Shown here: positions 16,828-25,806 of the stretch, piece after piece
How positions within the stretch are numbered: position 1 is the first letter of the stretch
How the letters are laid out: every line of letters begins with the position of its first letter
Source of the DNA: JAHJQZ01 sp963667595
GTDB taxonomy: Bacteria > Pseudomonadota > Alphaproteobacteria > Rhizobiales > Devosiaceae
Length of the DNA stretch: 64,000 bases
Direction: 5' to 3'
Assembly: GCA_963667595.2 (NCBI GenBank)
Contig: CAXXWD010000001.1
Location: 496,001 to 560,000, forward strand
Notes under the pieces: model-generated
What the model was told of the DNA's origin: nothing
Seen by the model: the letters and a program-made list of their open reading frames with translations, nothing else
Database searches by the model: none
Translations under genes and position numbers: made by a program

Positions 16828-17823
16828 TTACCGGAACAGCATCTGATCCTGGACACCGTCATAAAGACCGGCCACCACCTCGGCATATCCGTTGAAGAGC
16901 GTGGTCGGAACCACCTCGTCGGTCCCCAGAAGCTGTTCGCTCGCCTGGCTCCAGCGCGGGTGCGGCACCTCCGGGTTCACATTGGCCCAAAAGCCGTATT
17001 CGCTGGCGTTCACCGCTTCCCAGAAGCCGACGGGCCTTTGTTCGGTAAAGGTGAACCGGACGATCGATTTGATCGATTTGAACCCGTATTTCCAGGGCAG
17101 GTGCAGCCGGATCGGCGCGCCCATGGCGTTGGGCACGACCTTGCCATAGGCACCGACCACCAGAAACGGCAGATCGTTTTGCGCTTCGGGAATGGTGATG
17201 CCCTCGATATAGGGCCAGGGATACCCGGACTGGTCGCGAATGCCGCTGGCCAGGGCCGGATCGCCGAACGTCTCCATTCTCAGATATTTTGCCGATCCGA
17301 GCGGCCGGGCCATCGCGACGAGCTTTTTCACCGGAAAGCCGATCCAGGGCACCACCATCGCCCAGCGCTCGACACAACGGTGCCGGTAGATGCGCTCTTC
17401 CAGCGTCATCCGCGCAATCAGCTCGTCGACATCGAGCCTGATCGGTTTTTCCACCAGACCGTCGATGACGATCTGCCAGGGGCGGGGTCGAAGCTCGGCA
17501 TCGGCGGCATCGGCGATGGTTTTGTGCGAGCCGTATTCGTAGAAATTGTTGAACCGGGCCGTGATCGACTCGGCGGTCACGTCGCGTCCGGCCACATAGT
17601 CGTCATTGTGCACAAAGGACAGGCTGGGCGCATCGATCTGAGGCGTTCCGGCGGTCGGGACGGACGGAGGTGAGGTCTCGGCCTCGTTGCCGCAGGCCGC
17701 CAACCCGCCGCCGGCGATCAGACCAGCCATGCCTCTCATCAGGGTGCGGCGGTTGAGATAGACCCGTTCCGGCGTCACCGCGGCTTCGGACGTCTCCCAG
17801 CTTTTCTTGACGCGGACCAGCAT
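16828..17823 (-). CDS. msrP: Protein-methionine-sulfoxide reductase catalytic subunit MsrP
   Basis: Periplasmic molybdenum-cofactor enzyme (YedY family) that repairs oxidised methionine in envelope proteins. The N-terminus has a twin-arginine signal (LNRRTLMRGMAGLIAGG) followed by LAACGNEAE. The catalytic part contains RHRCVERWAMVVPWIGFP with the Mo-coordinating Cys, and GAPIRLHLPWKYGFKSIKSI. Start at 17823 is chosen because GAAAGGTG precedes it and it gives 331 residues. The usual membrane haem partner MsrQ is not adjacent. Confidence 0.92.
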   Translation of the reverse strand: MLVRVKKSWETSEAAVTPERVYLNRRTLMRGMAGLIAGGGLAACGNEAETSPPSVPTAGTPQIDAPSLSFVHNDDYVAGRDVTAESITARFNNFYEYGSHKTIADAADAELRPRPWQIVIDGLVEKPIRLDVDELIARMTLEERIYRHRCVERWAMVVPWIGFPVKKLVAMARPLGSAKYLRMETFGDPALASGIRDQSGYPWPYIEGITIPEAQNDLPFLVVGAYGKVVPNAMGAPIRLHLPWKYGFKSIKSIVRFTFTEQRPVGFWEAVNASEYGFWANVNPEVPHPRWSQASEQLLGTDEVVPTTLFNGYAEVVAGLYDGVQDQMLFR

Positions 17824-17986
17824 GACGGCACCTTTCGGGTTCTTGCGAACCGCAAGCTGATGCCGTCGCCTTTTCCGGTTCAAGGCAAGTTTCGTCAAAA
17901 TCGCGTGACCGGGCGCATGCCTACGAAAAATACGGTCACCCGGTTCCGCCTCGAAAGGACAAGAACTTCTCGGCCGGACGTCCCGG

Positions 17987-19186
17987 TCAGCAGGCCGCCA
18001 CGAACGCCGCCATGCGTTTGAGCGCCGTGTCGAGATCGGCATCGGAAGCGGCGTAGCTCAAGCGCAAATGGCCGGGAAGGCCGAAGGCGCTGCCCGGCAC
18101 CAGTGCCACATCCGCCTCCTCGATCAGCGCCATGGCGATGTCGGCATCGGTCGCCAACGCTTTTCCGGCCGGACTGGTCCGTCCGATCAGCCCGGCAACG
18201 CTCGGAAAGACATAAAAGGCCCCAGCCGGCTTGAGTGAGGTGAACCCGGGGATCGCATTCAGTCCGGCAACTACCTTGTCGCGCCGGGCCTGGAAGGTGG
18301 CCCGCCAGTCGGTCATGAAGTCCTGGGGCCCGTTGAGCGCCGCCACCGCCGCCCATTGCGCGATGGAGCAGGCATTGGTGATCGATTGCGACTGCAGCTT
18401 GGTCATTGCCTTGAGCAAAGGCCGTGGCCCGGTGCAATAGCCGATGCGCCAGCCGGTCATGGCATGCGATTTGGACACGCCGTTGAGAACCAGGCACCTG
18501 TCCCGCAGGTCCGGGGCAATTTCGGCCAGGGTGGCGAACTGTCCACCGTCATAGATCAGCTTTTCGTAGATGTCGTCGGTGAGCACATGCACCCGCGGAT
18601 AGGCCCGCAGCACCTCGGCCAGCGCCTGGAGTTCGTCGGCGGTATAGGCGGCGCCGCTCGGATTGGACGGCGAATTGACAATGAGCCACTTGGTCTTTTC
18701 GCTCAGCGCCGATGAAAGCGCGTCCGGGGTCAGCTTGAACCCGGTCTTTTCGTCAGCACGGGCGAAAACCGGTTCGGCCCCGGTCAGCCGGACGACATCG
18801 GGATAGCTCACCCAATAGGGAACGGGGATCACCACCTCATCGCCGGGATTGAGCGTCGCCATGAAGGCATTGAACAAAACCTGTTTGCCGCCCGCCGACA
18901 CGAAACAATCGTCAGCCGTCACGTCGAGCCCGTTGTCGCGCCGGAACTTGTCGGCCACGGCCTGTTTCAGCTCGGGGATGCCATCGATATTGGTGTATTT
19001 GGTCTGGCCGGCGTTCATTGCGGCCAAAGCGGCGTCCTTGACGTGCTGGGGCGTATCGAAATCCGGCTCGCCGGCACTGAGAGCGATGACGTCGCGTCCG
19101 GCGCGTTTCAGTTCGCGGGCCCGCTGGCTGATCGCCACCGTCGCGGAAGGCTCAATGCGCATCACTGCATCGGAAAAAAAGCCCAT
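17987..19186 (-). CDS. aatA: Class I/II pyridoxal-phosphate aminotransferase (aspartate aminotransferase type)
   Basis: Fold-type I aminotransferase, subgroup I-gamma, transferring the amino group of aspartate to 2-oxoglutarate in the cytosol. Motifs: LSAGEPDFDTP at the N-terminus, NSPSNPSGAAYT, the PLP lysine in NGVSKSHAMTGWRIGY, and RLSYAAS near the C-terminus. 399 residues, normal length. Start at 19186 (MGFFSDAVMRIEPSAT) follows GAGG and fits family N-termini; the longer frame to 19276 is not needed. Prephenate or other substrates cannot be excluded. Confidence 0.9.
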   Translation of the reverse strand: MGFFSDAVMRIEPSATVAISQRARELKRAGRDVIALSAGEPDFDTPQHVKDAALAAMNAGQTKYTNIDGIPELKQAVADKFRRDNGLDVTADDCFVSAGGKQVLFNAFMATLNPGDEVVIPVPYWVSYPDVVRLTGAEPVFARADEKTGFKLTPDALSSALSEKTKWLIVNSPSNPSGAAYTADELQALAEVLRAYPRVHVLTDDIYEKLIYDGGQFATLAEIAPDLRDRCLVLNGVSKSHAMTGWRIGYCTGPRPLLKAMTKLQSQSITNACSIAQWAAVAALNGPQDFMTDWRATFQARRDKVVAGLNAIPGFTSLKPAGAFYVFPSVAGLIGRTSPAGKALATDADIAMALIEEADVALVPGSAFGLPGHLRLSYAASDADLDTALKRMAAFVAAC

Positions 19187-19380
19187 GACAAAACCTCGCT
19201 GCTGCCCGTCGCCCTGATAGTGGCAAGCGCCGGCCTTGGCAATGTGGATGTGACCGGACCGCCCCGACCGCCACACAATCGCCCCGAAATGGTACGGCTT
19301 TCTTCACTTTGGACTCAAACTGCGTCCGCAATTGCCGGGTCTAGTGACAGCCATCGACGGTACAACAAAAGAGCACTCCG

Positions 19381-19611
19381 ATGATTGCGTCCCTCAAGTC
19401 CAGACTTCGCCGGTTGCGTTTCACGCTCGTGGCCGTGATCGCCGCCCTTTCAACCGCACTGATCATCACGCCGGCCCATGCCGCCGGTGATCTGGCCCAT
19501 CTCGAGGGCGGCACCGTGGCGGCGGTCAGCATTATCGGCATTCTCGTTTTCGCCGTCGCCTACGAAATCTGGCACTTCACCTCCCGCAAGTCGGCCCGTC
19601 GCGACTTCTGA
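19381..19611 (+). CDS. Small exported single-span membrane protein
   Basis: 76 residues. An N-terminal basic stretch (LKSRLRRLR) and a hydrophobic core end in TPAHAAG, a likely signal-peptidase site. A second hydrophobic segment follows (VAAVSIIGILVFAVAYEIW) and a basic tail (HFTSRKSARRDF). No known domain; function unknown. A hairpin-rich 3' region with a terminator follows immediately. Confidence 0.6.
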   Translation: MIASLKSRLRRLRFTLVAVIAALSTALIITPAHAAGDLAHLEGGTVAAVSIIGILVFAVAYEIWHFTSRKSARRDF

Positions 19612-19628
19612 TCGCCTCCCGTCTGACC

Positions 19629-19709
19629 TCCAAACCTTCCCTGTTGGACTCCCTATTTTCCCGTGGAGTTAACTGATGGCCGACGCCGCCCCCGCGTCGG
19701 CCTTTTTTT
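19629..19709 (+). ncRNA. Terminator-ended three-hairpin element, possible 3' UTR-derived sRNA
   Basis: TCCAA / TTGGA (19629-19648, loop ACCTTCCCTG) is followed by ACTCC / GGAGT (19648-19669, loop CTATTTTCCCGT). Then comes a strong terminator GGCCGACGC / GCGTCGGCC (19678-19702) with seven T. It directly follows the small membrane protein gene. It is certainly a terminator region; whether it gives a stable RNA is inference. Confidence 0.5.
19678..19709 (+). terminator. Rho-independent terminator
   Basis: Nine-base perfect stem GGCCGACGC / GCGTCGGCC, seven-base loop, T7 tail; ends the 19381 transcript. Confidence 0.9.
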
Positions 19710-19850
19710 ATCTTCGCACCGGATCTCGTTTGGCAAAATCCGGCGCGCCCCTTTCGCCCGATTCACCAGACGGCAAAAAACGCTTTGGCACGCCATTGCC
19801 AAAAGATTACCATTTACCTCATGATATACGTCTGTCCGGAGAACGTATTC

Positions 19851-20279
19851 ATGCTCATCGAGCATTTGCTGAGTCAAAAGGGGAACGGCGTCGCCACTCT
19901 TTCGCTATCCGCGACCGTCGCCGATGCCGTTCTCATGCTCAACCGCGAGAATTTCGGAGTCGTGGTCGTATTGGGCGAAGACGGCGCGGTCGCTGGGGTC
20001 GTCTCCGAACGCGACATCGTGCGACATCTTCCCGAAAACGCCGAAACCGTCATGACCCGTCCCGTCGCCTCGGTCATGACGCAAAACCCGATCACCTGCA
20101 CCCGTGACGGCCGGATCGACGACATCCTGCTCCTGATGCTCGGCTGGAACATCCGCCATCTTCCCGTGGTCGAAAACGGTGCACTTCTCGGCCTCGTCTC
20201 CATGGGCGATCTGGTCAAATCGATGATCGATCCGGCCGAGAGCCCCCGGAAAGTCGCCCACAAACGCACCTTGCCCTGA
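19851..20279 (+). CDS. CBS-domain pair protein
   Basis: 142 residues forming two CBS motifs (VADAVLMLNRENFGVVVVLGEDG; then MTQNPITCTRDGRIDDILLLM with NIRHLPVVENGALLGLVSMGDLV). CBS pairs bind adenosine nucleotides and regulate partner proteins; stand-alone ones have no assigned partner. Start at 19851 follows GGAGAA and fits its neighbour; the frame extends upstream to 19785. The next gene is a diverged duplicate, 87 bases downstream. Confidence 0.85.
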   Translation: MLIEHLLSQKGNGVATLSLSATVADAVLMLNRENFGVVVVLGEDGAVAGVVSERDIVRHLPENAETVMTRPVASVMTQNPITCTRDGRIDDILLLMLGWNIRHLPVVENGALLGLVSMGDLVKSMIDPAESPRKVAHKRTLP

Positions 20280-20366
20280 GCGCGATCGACATCTTTTGTT
20301 GCGCATGTCTTGCCAAAATGCGACATTCTGACGCAATATGGCCAGCGTTTCATGCGAGGAGGGGTC

Positions 20367-20795
20367 ATGAACGTCGCGCAGATTCTTGAGAACAAGGGCA
20401 ACCGGGTCGTTACCATCGCCGCCGATGCAGCATTGTCGGAAGCGATCGACCTGCTCAACCGTCACAATATCGGTGTCGTGGTCGTACTCGATAGTCAGGG
20501 CAGGCTCGCCGGCATCCTGTCCGAGCGTGACATCGTGCGTCGCCTGACCGAGTTCACAACGGACATGCTGCATAGGCCCGTTTCGGCTCTGATGACGGCA
20601 AACCCGGTCACCTGTGCCAGAACTGATTCCGTCGATGCCGTCATGCAGATGATGACGGGACGGCATTTCCGCCACCTTCCGGTCATCGACAAAGGCATTC
20701 TGGTTGGGCTCATCTCCATCGGCGATGTCGTCAAGACCAAGATCGAACTGACCGAAAGCGAAGCCGAAGCCCTGCGCCAATACATCGCGTCATAA
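20367..20795 (+). CDS. CBS-domain pair protein (tandem paralog)
   Basis: 142 residues, same layout as the preceding gene: MNVAQILENKGNRVVTI, GVVVVLDSQGRLAGILSERDIVRRL, MTANPVTC, and RHLPVIDKGILVGLISIGDVVK. A strong GAGGAGGGG lies before the ATG. The two proteins share roughly half of their residues, indicating an old tandem duplication. They could form heterodimers; this is inference. Confidence 0.88.
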   Translation: MNVAQILENKGNRVVTIAADAALSEAIDLLNRHNIGVVVVLDSQGRLAGILSERDIVRRLTEFTTDMLHRPVSALMTANPVTCARTDSVDAVMQMMTGRHFRHLPVIDKGILVGLISIGDVVKTKIELTESEAEALRQYIAS

Positions 20796-20997
20796 GCGCG
20801 GCGCCGCCTTCAGGACCAGCCCCGGTTCCTTCCCAATCGGCGGTTCCGGCCCACCTTCCTGCGCGCGTGCCGCTCCGGCGCGGCTTACCGTTTTTTCATC
20901 TGCAGGACAGATCAGCGCAAACTCAGCCTTGTTAACTTGGCTTCGGATCAAACGACAACGGTCCGTTCAGACCTCCAAAGTTGAACAAGGTACCCAA

Positions 20998-21705
20998 ATG
21001 AAAAAGCTCGCAACCTTTCTTGTTTCCACCGCGCTCGTCGGTGGCCTGAGTTTCGCTGCCGTCGTTCCCGCATCCGCGGCGGACAGTTTCCGTGGCATGC
21101 ATCGCAGCAATTTCGCCGGCCAGCACATGCCCCAAGGTTATGGCATGTGGAATGTCGGCCCGCGTGGCGATCGCGGCATGGACATCGGTCTCGGCCGGAA
21201 CCAGTTCGTCCATTTCGTCTGCTCGGCAGACGGTGCCCCGCTTGCCGAATTGATGCTCAATCATCTTTCCGACAGGCTGACGCTCGAGGACAGCCAGACC
21301 CCGCTCTTCAACGATTTCAAGGCCGCGACGCTGACGGCCCAGACCGATTACGCCGACGCCTGCACGCTGCCCACGGTCAACGCCAACGCACCGCTCGATC
21401 CGGTCGCCCAGCTCAAGCATTACGAGACCAACGCCACGGCCCGCATCGCCGCCGTCAACAGTGTGCTGCCCTCGCTCGAAGCGCTCTACGATAGCCTTAC
21501 CGACGCTCAGAAGGCCGCACTGACCGTTCCGCCCGGCCCCCGCGACGCGCGCACCGGCCAATGGTTCCGCGGCATGAGGTCCGGGCAGGCTCAGTTCGGC
21601 CCGGGCAATGGACAGGGCTATGGTCCCAACAACGGCGCGCCCGGCACCGGTCAGGGCTACGGCCCCGGCAATGGACAAGGCTACGGTTCTGCCATCCGGA
21701 ACTGA
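20998..21705 (+). CDS. Secreted Spy/CpxP-like LTxxQ-motif protein
   Basis: 235 residues. A signal peptide (MKKLATFLVSTALVGGLSF, ending in ASAAD) is followed by a helical periplasmic domain with the LTxxQ-like motif DSLTDAQKAAL near residue 170. The C-terminal tail is low complexity, with GQGYGPN/GNGQGYG repeats. Spy and CpxP are periplasmic chaperones or stress sensors; the helical core supports that fold but the function is inferred. A terminator follows at 21890. Confidence 0.7.
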   Translation: MKKLATFLVSTALVGGLSFAAVVPASAADSFRGMHRSNFAGQHMPQGYGMWNVGPRGDRGMDIGLGRNQFVHFVCSADGAPLAELMLNHLSDRLTLEDSQTPLFNDFKAATLTAQTDYADACTLPTVNANAPLDPVAQLKHYETNATARIAAVNSVLPSLEALYDSLTDAQKAALTVPPGPRDARTGQWFRGMRSGQAQFGPGNGQGYGPNNGAPGTGQGYGPGNGQGYGSAIRN

Positions 21706-21889
21706 TGTTCTTCCGGCAGGGGCATGTCTCTCCCGCCCCTGCCACACTCCCGGGGCGACGGTTCTGCCCAAGCGGCCTTCGCCTCACCCAACCGAGGGAC
21801 TGGCGGCCCCGGCCCTTTTCGGTTTTTAAAAAAAAAGCGACGGCGGCAACGACAGTCTCAAGCCAGATGGATCGCGCCGACCGTTGAGA

Positions 21890-21923
21890 AAACCCCGCCT
21901 CGTAAGATCAGGCGGGGTTTTTT
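21890..21923 (+). terminator. Terminator after the Spy-like gene
   Basis: Eleven-base perfect stem AAACCCCGCCT / AGGCGGGGTTT, nine-base loop, T-tract. The rest of the 21705-22277 gap has competing overlapping frames that I cannot decide between. Confidence 0.92.
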
Positions 21924-22277
21924 ACCGTCTTTTGCGATGCCGTTTCCGCCTCAAATCACTCTAATTGACGCCTGATGTGCAAGAGGTGTTGAGACCTGCC
22001 GCCGGCACGACCGATTTCAGCCAATCCATTGCCATCGCCCCCTGATGCCGGGCTTCACGTACATCCGGGCGGCGCAGGCGCTGTTCGCCTCGCAGGCGGA
22101 CCGACAGATGGGCGGATTGGCAAGATCGGAGCGGCGGACGCGGCAAGCCACCGGCTTGGCGCAGATCCGCGCAGCAAAGACCGGACGCGCCATCGACGAC
22201 AACCGGTTTGCCGCACTTGCCGGCCTCACGCGCATTGGATACTTAAGTTCTTCTTTTTCTGCCTTTCGGTCTGTCCC

Positions 22278-23510
22278 ATGTCCCTGCCGCTCGATCCGCA
22301 ACTCGTCCGCGCCGAATTTCCCGCGTTCTCCGAACCCTCCCTCAATGGGCAGGCGTTTTTCGAGAATGCCGGCGGGTCCTATACCGCCCGCCAGGTGCTC
22401 GACCGGCTCGACCGCTATTACCGGGCCACCAAGGTTCAGCCCTATGGCTGGTATCCCGCCTCGGAAAAGGCAGGCGCCGCCATGGATCTGTCCTTCAAGC
22501 GGCTGGCCGAAGCGCTCAACGTCACGCCCGACTGGATTCAGTTCGGCCCCTCGACCTCGGCCAATACCTATGTTCTGGGCAAGGCGTTCGCCGGCTGGCT
22601 CAAGCCCGGCGATGCGGTCATCGTCACTGACCAGGATCATGAGGCCAATACCGGCAGCTGGCGCAAGCTCGCCGACATGGGCGCGGACATCCGCGAATGG
22701 AAGATCGACCCCCAAACCGGCCATCTCGATCTCGACGCCTTCGATGCCCTGCTCGACGAAAAGGTCCGTCTGGTCGCCTTCCCGCACGCCTCCAACATCG
22801 TCGGCGAGATCAACCCGGTCGCCGAGATCGTCACGCGCGCCCACAAAGCCGGCGCCGTGGTCGTGGTCGACGGCGTGTCCTATGCCCCGCACGGCCTGCC
22901 CGATCTCGCCGCGCTCGGCGCCGACGTTTATCTTTTTTCGTCCTACAAGACCTACGGGCCGCATCAGGGCGTTTTCGCCATCCGTCCCGAACTCAATGCC
23001 GAGCTGCCCAACCAGGGCCACTTCTTCAATGAAAAGAAGCTGCGCAACCGGCTGACGCCGGCCGGCCCGGACCATGCCCAGATCGCCGCGGCGGCGGGTA
23101 TTGCCGACTATCTCGTCCGCGTCGCCGAAATCGCCGGCAAAGCCGTTTCCGGCCCGACCCCGTACCGCCGCGCCCATACCGCCATGCGCGCCCAGGAAAG
23201 AATCCTCGTCGCGCCGCTTCTCGATTTTCTCAACGCCAACGGCAATCGCCTGCGCCTGATCGGACCGAAAACGGTCGAAAACCGCGCCCCAACCCTGTCA
23301 TTGGCGCTGCCCGAGCCGGGCCGCGATGTCGCCAAACGCCTTGCGACGCACGGCATCATGGCCGGTGGCGGACATTTTTACGGCTGGCGGCCTTTATGCG
23401 CGCTCGGCATCGATCCCGAGTATGGTGTCTTGCGTCTATCCTTCGTCCACTACACCACGCCCGAAGAAATCGACCGCCTGATCGCCGCGCTCGACGCCGA
23501 ACTCCGCTGA
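22278..23510 (+). CDS. Class V aminotransferase (cysteine desulfurase-like)
   Basis: About 410 residues. PLP-dependent fold with FFENAGGSYTARQVLD, STSANTYVLGKAF, DQDHEANTGSW, FPHASNIVGEINPV, VVVVDGVSYAPHG (PLP-binding Asp) and LFSSYKTYGPHQGVF with the catalytic Lys. The family includes SufS-like and isopenicillin-epimerase-like enzymes; no active-site Cys loop typical of a genuine desulfurase is evident, so the substrate is unknown. The ATG at 22278 has a weak ribosome site; the frame is open further upstream. It overlaps transcriptionally with the EamA gene 11 bases downstream. Confidence 0.8.
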   Translation: MSLPLDPQLVRAEFPAFSEPSLNGQAFFENAGGSYTARQVLDRLDRYYRATKVQPYGWYPASEKAGAAMDLSFKRLAEALNVTPDWIQFGPSTSANTYVLGKAFAGWLKPGDAVIVTDQDHEANTGSWRKLADMGADIREWKIDPQTGHLDLDAFDALLDEKVRLVAFPHASNIVGEINPVAEIVTRAHKAGAVVVVDGVSYAPHGLPDLAALGADVYLFSSYKTYGPHQGVFAIRPELNAELPNQGHFFNEKKLRNRLTPAGPDHAQIAAAAGIADYLVRVAEIAGKAVSGPTPYRRAHTAMRAQERILVAPLLDFLNANGNRLRLIGPKTVENRAPTLSLALPEPGRDVAKRLATHGIMAGGGHFYGWRPLCALGIDPEYGVLRLSFVHYTTPEEIDRLIAALDAELR

Positions 23511-23521
23511 AACGAACCATC

Positions 23522-24421
23522 ATGCTCAACCGTTTCAGCGCCACCTTGTTGCTGTTGCTCGCCACGATGTTCTGGGGCTTCGCGTTCGTCGCCCAGAAGA
23601 ACGCCGTCGCCTATATGGGGCCGTTGACCTATAACGGCGCCCGCTACCTGCTCGGCGGCCTGTGCATCCTGCCGCTGGCCTTGCGCGAGTATCGCCGACG
23701 CGGGCGGCCGCTGACCCCGCGGCAATGGGGCGTGCTCGGCATTCTGGCCTTCAACTTCTTCGCCGGCTCCTATCTGCAGCAGCTCGGGCTCGAATTCACC
23801 ACCGTCACCAATGCCGGGTTCCTGACCGGTCTTTACGTTTTTTTCGTCCCGATCTTTTTGCTTCTCATCTTCCGCACGGCGCCGCATCCGATCGTCTGGC
23901 TGTGCGCGCCGCTGGCCCTCAGCGGGCTTTTCTTCCTCAATGGCGCCCGGCTCGACACCATGAACATCGGCGATCTGATCATCATCGCCTGTGCCGTGTT
24001 CTGGGGTCTTCACGTGCTGCTCTTGGGTTATCTTGCCAACGATACCGGCCTGCCGGTCTTCGTTTCTGCCCTGACCTTCCTGAGCGCCGGCGTCGCCGCC
24101 GGACTTTTGTCCTTCGGCTTCGAAACGCCGAGCATCGAGGCCATCATGGCCGGCTGGCTGGAAATCGCCTATGTCGGCATTTTCTCGACCGCCATCGCCT
24201 TTACCCTGCAGGCGGTCGGCCAGCTCTACGTCCCACCCGCCAATGCCGCCATCATCGTATCCGGAGAATCACTGTTCGCCGCGCTTGGCGGCGCCCTTCT
24301 TCTCGGCGAGCGCCTGCCGCCGATCGGCTATCTCGGCGCCGCTCTGATCTTCCTCGCCATCGTCATGGTGGAGGCCATTCCAGCTCTCATGCGCATCCGG
24401 AACAAAGCACAGATTGCCTGA
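23522..24421 (+). CDS. EamA-family (DMT) transporter
   Basis: 299 residues, about ten membrane helices in two EamA halves (TMFWGFAFVAQKNA at the N-terminus; second half with AVFWGLHVLLLGYL and AAIIVSGESLFAALGGALLLGERL). It begins 11 bases after the aminotransferase stop, so the two form an operon. A metabolite exporter linked to the aminotransferase product is possible but inferred. Confidence 0.88.
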   Translation: MLNRFSATLLLLLATMFWGFAFVAQKNAVAYMGPLTYNGARYLLGGLCILPLALREYRRRGRPLTPRQWGVLGILAFNFFAGSYLQQLGLEFTTVTNAGFLTGLYVFFVPIFLLLIFRTAPHPIVWLCAPLALSGLFFLNGARLDTMNIGDLIIIACAVFWGLHVLLLGYLANDTGLPVFVSALTFLSAGVAAGLLSFGFETPSIEAIMAGWLEIAYVGIFSTAIAFTLQAVGQLYVPPANAAIIVSGESLFAALGGALLLGERLPPIGYLGAALIFLAIVMVEAIPALMRIRNKAQIA

Positions 24422-24566
24422 CAACTATCGTCCAGGCGAAATATGGCGGGCCGTATTTGCAGTCGGAAAAATGTAAACAAGTTTTCCACAGGTCGGGCAG
24501 TGTGATTTTACATATATCGACATGTCACTTTATTGTCATGAAGTGCACATAGCGTCACAATGCTTT

Positions 24567-24740
24567 TGGTCGCCCCCAATCGACTCAAGGCGACGAGGCG
24601 CGGTCTTCGTCACTTTGCGGTTGTTTCCGCAACGCCGCAGCATGGTCGCCCGGTTCCCCAACCCAACCCGACCCATGCATGAGACAATGCCGATACCCCA
24701 ATCGGCCCCTATGAGCCGCCCTTCGCCGGGCGGCTTTTTT
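24567..24740 (+). ncRNA. Hairpin-rich intergenic element with terminator, candidate sRNA or leader
   Basis: Successive perfect hairpins: GTCGCC / GGCGAC (24569-24594), TTGCGG / CCGCAA (24615-24632), and GCCGAT / ATCGGC (24689-24706, loop ACCCCA). A terminator AGCCGCCC / GGGCGGCT (24714-24735) with six T follows. The single-stranded middle contains CCCGGTTCCCCAACCC. No ORF fits. It lies 150 bases after one gene and 95 before yciA, so it is too far for an ordinary 3' UTR terminator. Confidence 0.5.
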
Positions 24741-24833
24741 CGTTTTTCGTCCCAGAGCCGGCCGCATCTGGCGTAAATCCCGCAAAACGGCTACCAACGC
24801 CTTTTTCTATCCCCTCTTTGTCGGAGACCCCCC

Positions 24834-25226
24834 ATGCCGACCCCTGTTCCGAGCGAACCGCGCGGTACCCTGACCGTCAGGACCCTCGCCATGCCCGCCG
24901 ATACCAATCCGGCCGGCGACATTTTCGGTGGCTGGGTGATGAGCCAGATGGATATCGCCGGCGGCATCGCCGCCATCGAGGCGGCGCATGGCCGCGTCGC
25001 CACCGTTGCCGTGGATTCCATGACCTTCATCGCCCCGGTCAAGGTCGGCGACACGCTGTGCGTTTATTGCGACATCGACCGCGTCGGCACCACATCGATC
25101 ACCATCAACGTGGAAGCCTGGGTGCGCCGCAACCAGGTCGGCGACCGCCTGCAGGTCACCCATGGACGCTTCGTCTATGTGGCGCTGGATGGAAACGGCC
25201 AGCCGCGGCCGGTGCGACCGGCCTGA
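24834..25226 (+). CDS. yciA: Acyl-CoA thioesterase, YciA type
   Basis: 130-residue single hot-dog fold protein hydrolysing acyl-CoA to CoA and free acid in the cytosol. MPADTNPAGDIFGGWVMSQMD holds the conserved Asn-Pro...Gly-Gly-Trp and catalytic Asp region, and VAVDSMTFIAPVKVGD is the second family motif. GGAGACC precedes the ATG. Confidence 0.9.
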   Translation: MPTPVPSEPRGTLTVRTLAMPADTNPAGDIFGGWVMSQMDIAGGIAAIEAAHGRVATVAVDSMTFIAPVKVGDTLCVYCDIDRVGTTSITINVEAWVRRNQVGDRLQVTHGRFVYVALDGNGQPRPVRPA

Positions 25227-25251
25227 TCCGACGTCCAGCAGGCGTGACGGT

Positions 25252-25806
25252 TCAGACCGCCTTCCACTTGATCGAGCAGCCGATCGAGGGAATCTGCGTT
25301 TTCGGCGCCGGCTTGCCCGCCGCGATGGCCAGCATGGCATCGACCAGTTCGGCTTTGGCGCCGTGCGGCGGCGGATCGGTCCGCCCCGAATCGAGTCGTC
25401 CCCGATAGCGGATGACGCCTTTGGCGTCGAGACCGAAGAAATCGGGCGTGCACACCGCATCATAGGCATGCGCCACGTCCTGGCTCTCATCGTGCAGATA
25501 GGGGAAGGTGAAGCCGCGCTTGGCCGCGAACAGCTTCATGTTGTCGAAGGAATCTTCGGGATAGGTGTCGGCATCGTTGGAGCAGATGGCCGCAAAGCCC
25601 ACGCCCTCCTGCCGGAGCGTAACCGCTGCCGCCACCATGCGGTCGGTAATCGCCTTCACATAGGGGCAATGGTTGCAGATGAACACCACCACCATGCCCT
25701 TTTCGCCCATGAGGTCGCTGAGTGCATGGGTTTGGTCGTCGACACCGGGCAATTGAAAATCCGGCGCCAGGATGCCGAGTTTTGGCTGTTCGACCACCAT
25801 TGCCAT
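25252..25806 (-). CDS. Thioredoxin-fold protein, AhpC/TSA-like
   Basis: 184 residues. GILAPDFQLPGVDDQTHALSDL is the peroxiredoxin-like N-terminus. HCPYVKAITDRM holds a lone Cys (CPYV) at the position of the thioredoxin CxxC, so a classical disulfide exchange motif is missing. VCTPDFFGLDAKG and YRGRLDSGR follow, as in the family often annotated thioredoxin family protein in Rhizobiales. Start at 25806 (MAMVVEQPK) with AGGAG upstream. Role probably redox or peroxide related; unproven. Confidence 0.78.
   Translation of the reverse strand: MAMVVEQPKLGILAPDFQLPGVDDQTHALSDLMGEKGMVVVFICNHCPYVKAITDRMVAAAVTLRQEGVGFAAICSNDADTYPEDSFDNMKLFAAKRGFTFPYLHDESQDVAHAYDAVCTPDFFGLDAKGVIRYRGRLDSGRTDPPPHGAKAELVDAMLAIAAGKPAPKTQIPSIGCSIKWKAV

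Noticed and set aside
22017..22235. Cys-containing 72-residue minus-strand frame (MRVRPASAANRL..., CAKPVACRVRRSDLANPPIC)
   Set aside because: A plus-strand frame overlaps it with equally coding-like composition, the ribosome site is weak, and no family is recognised; it could not be decided.
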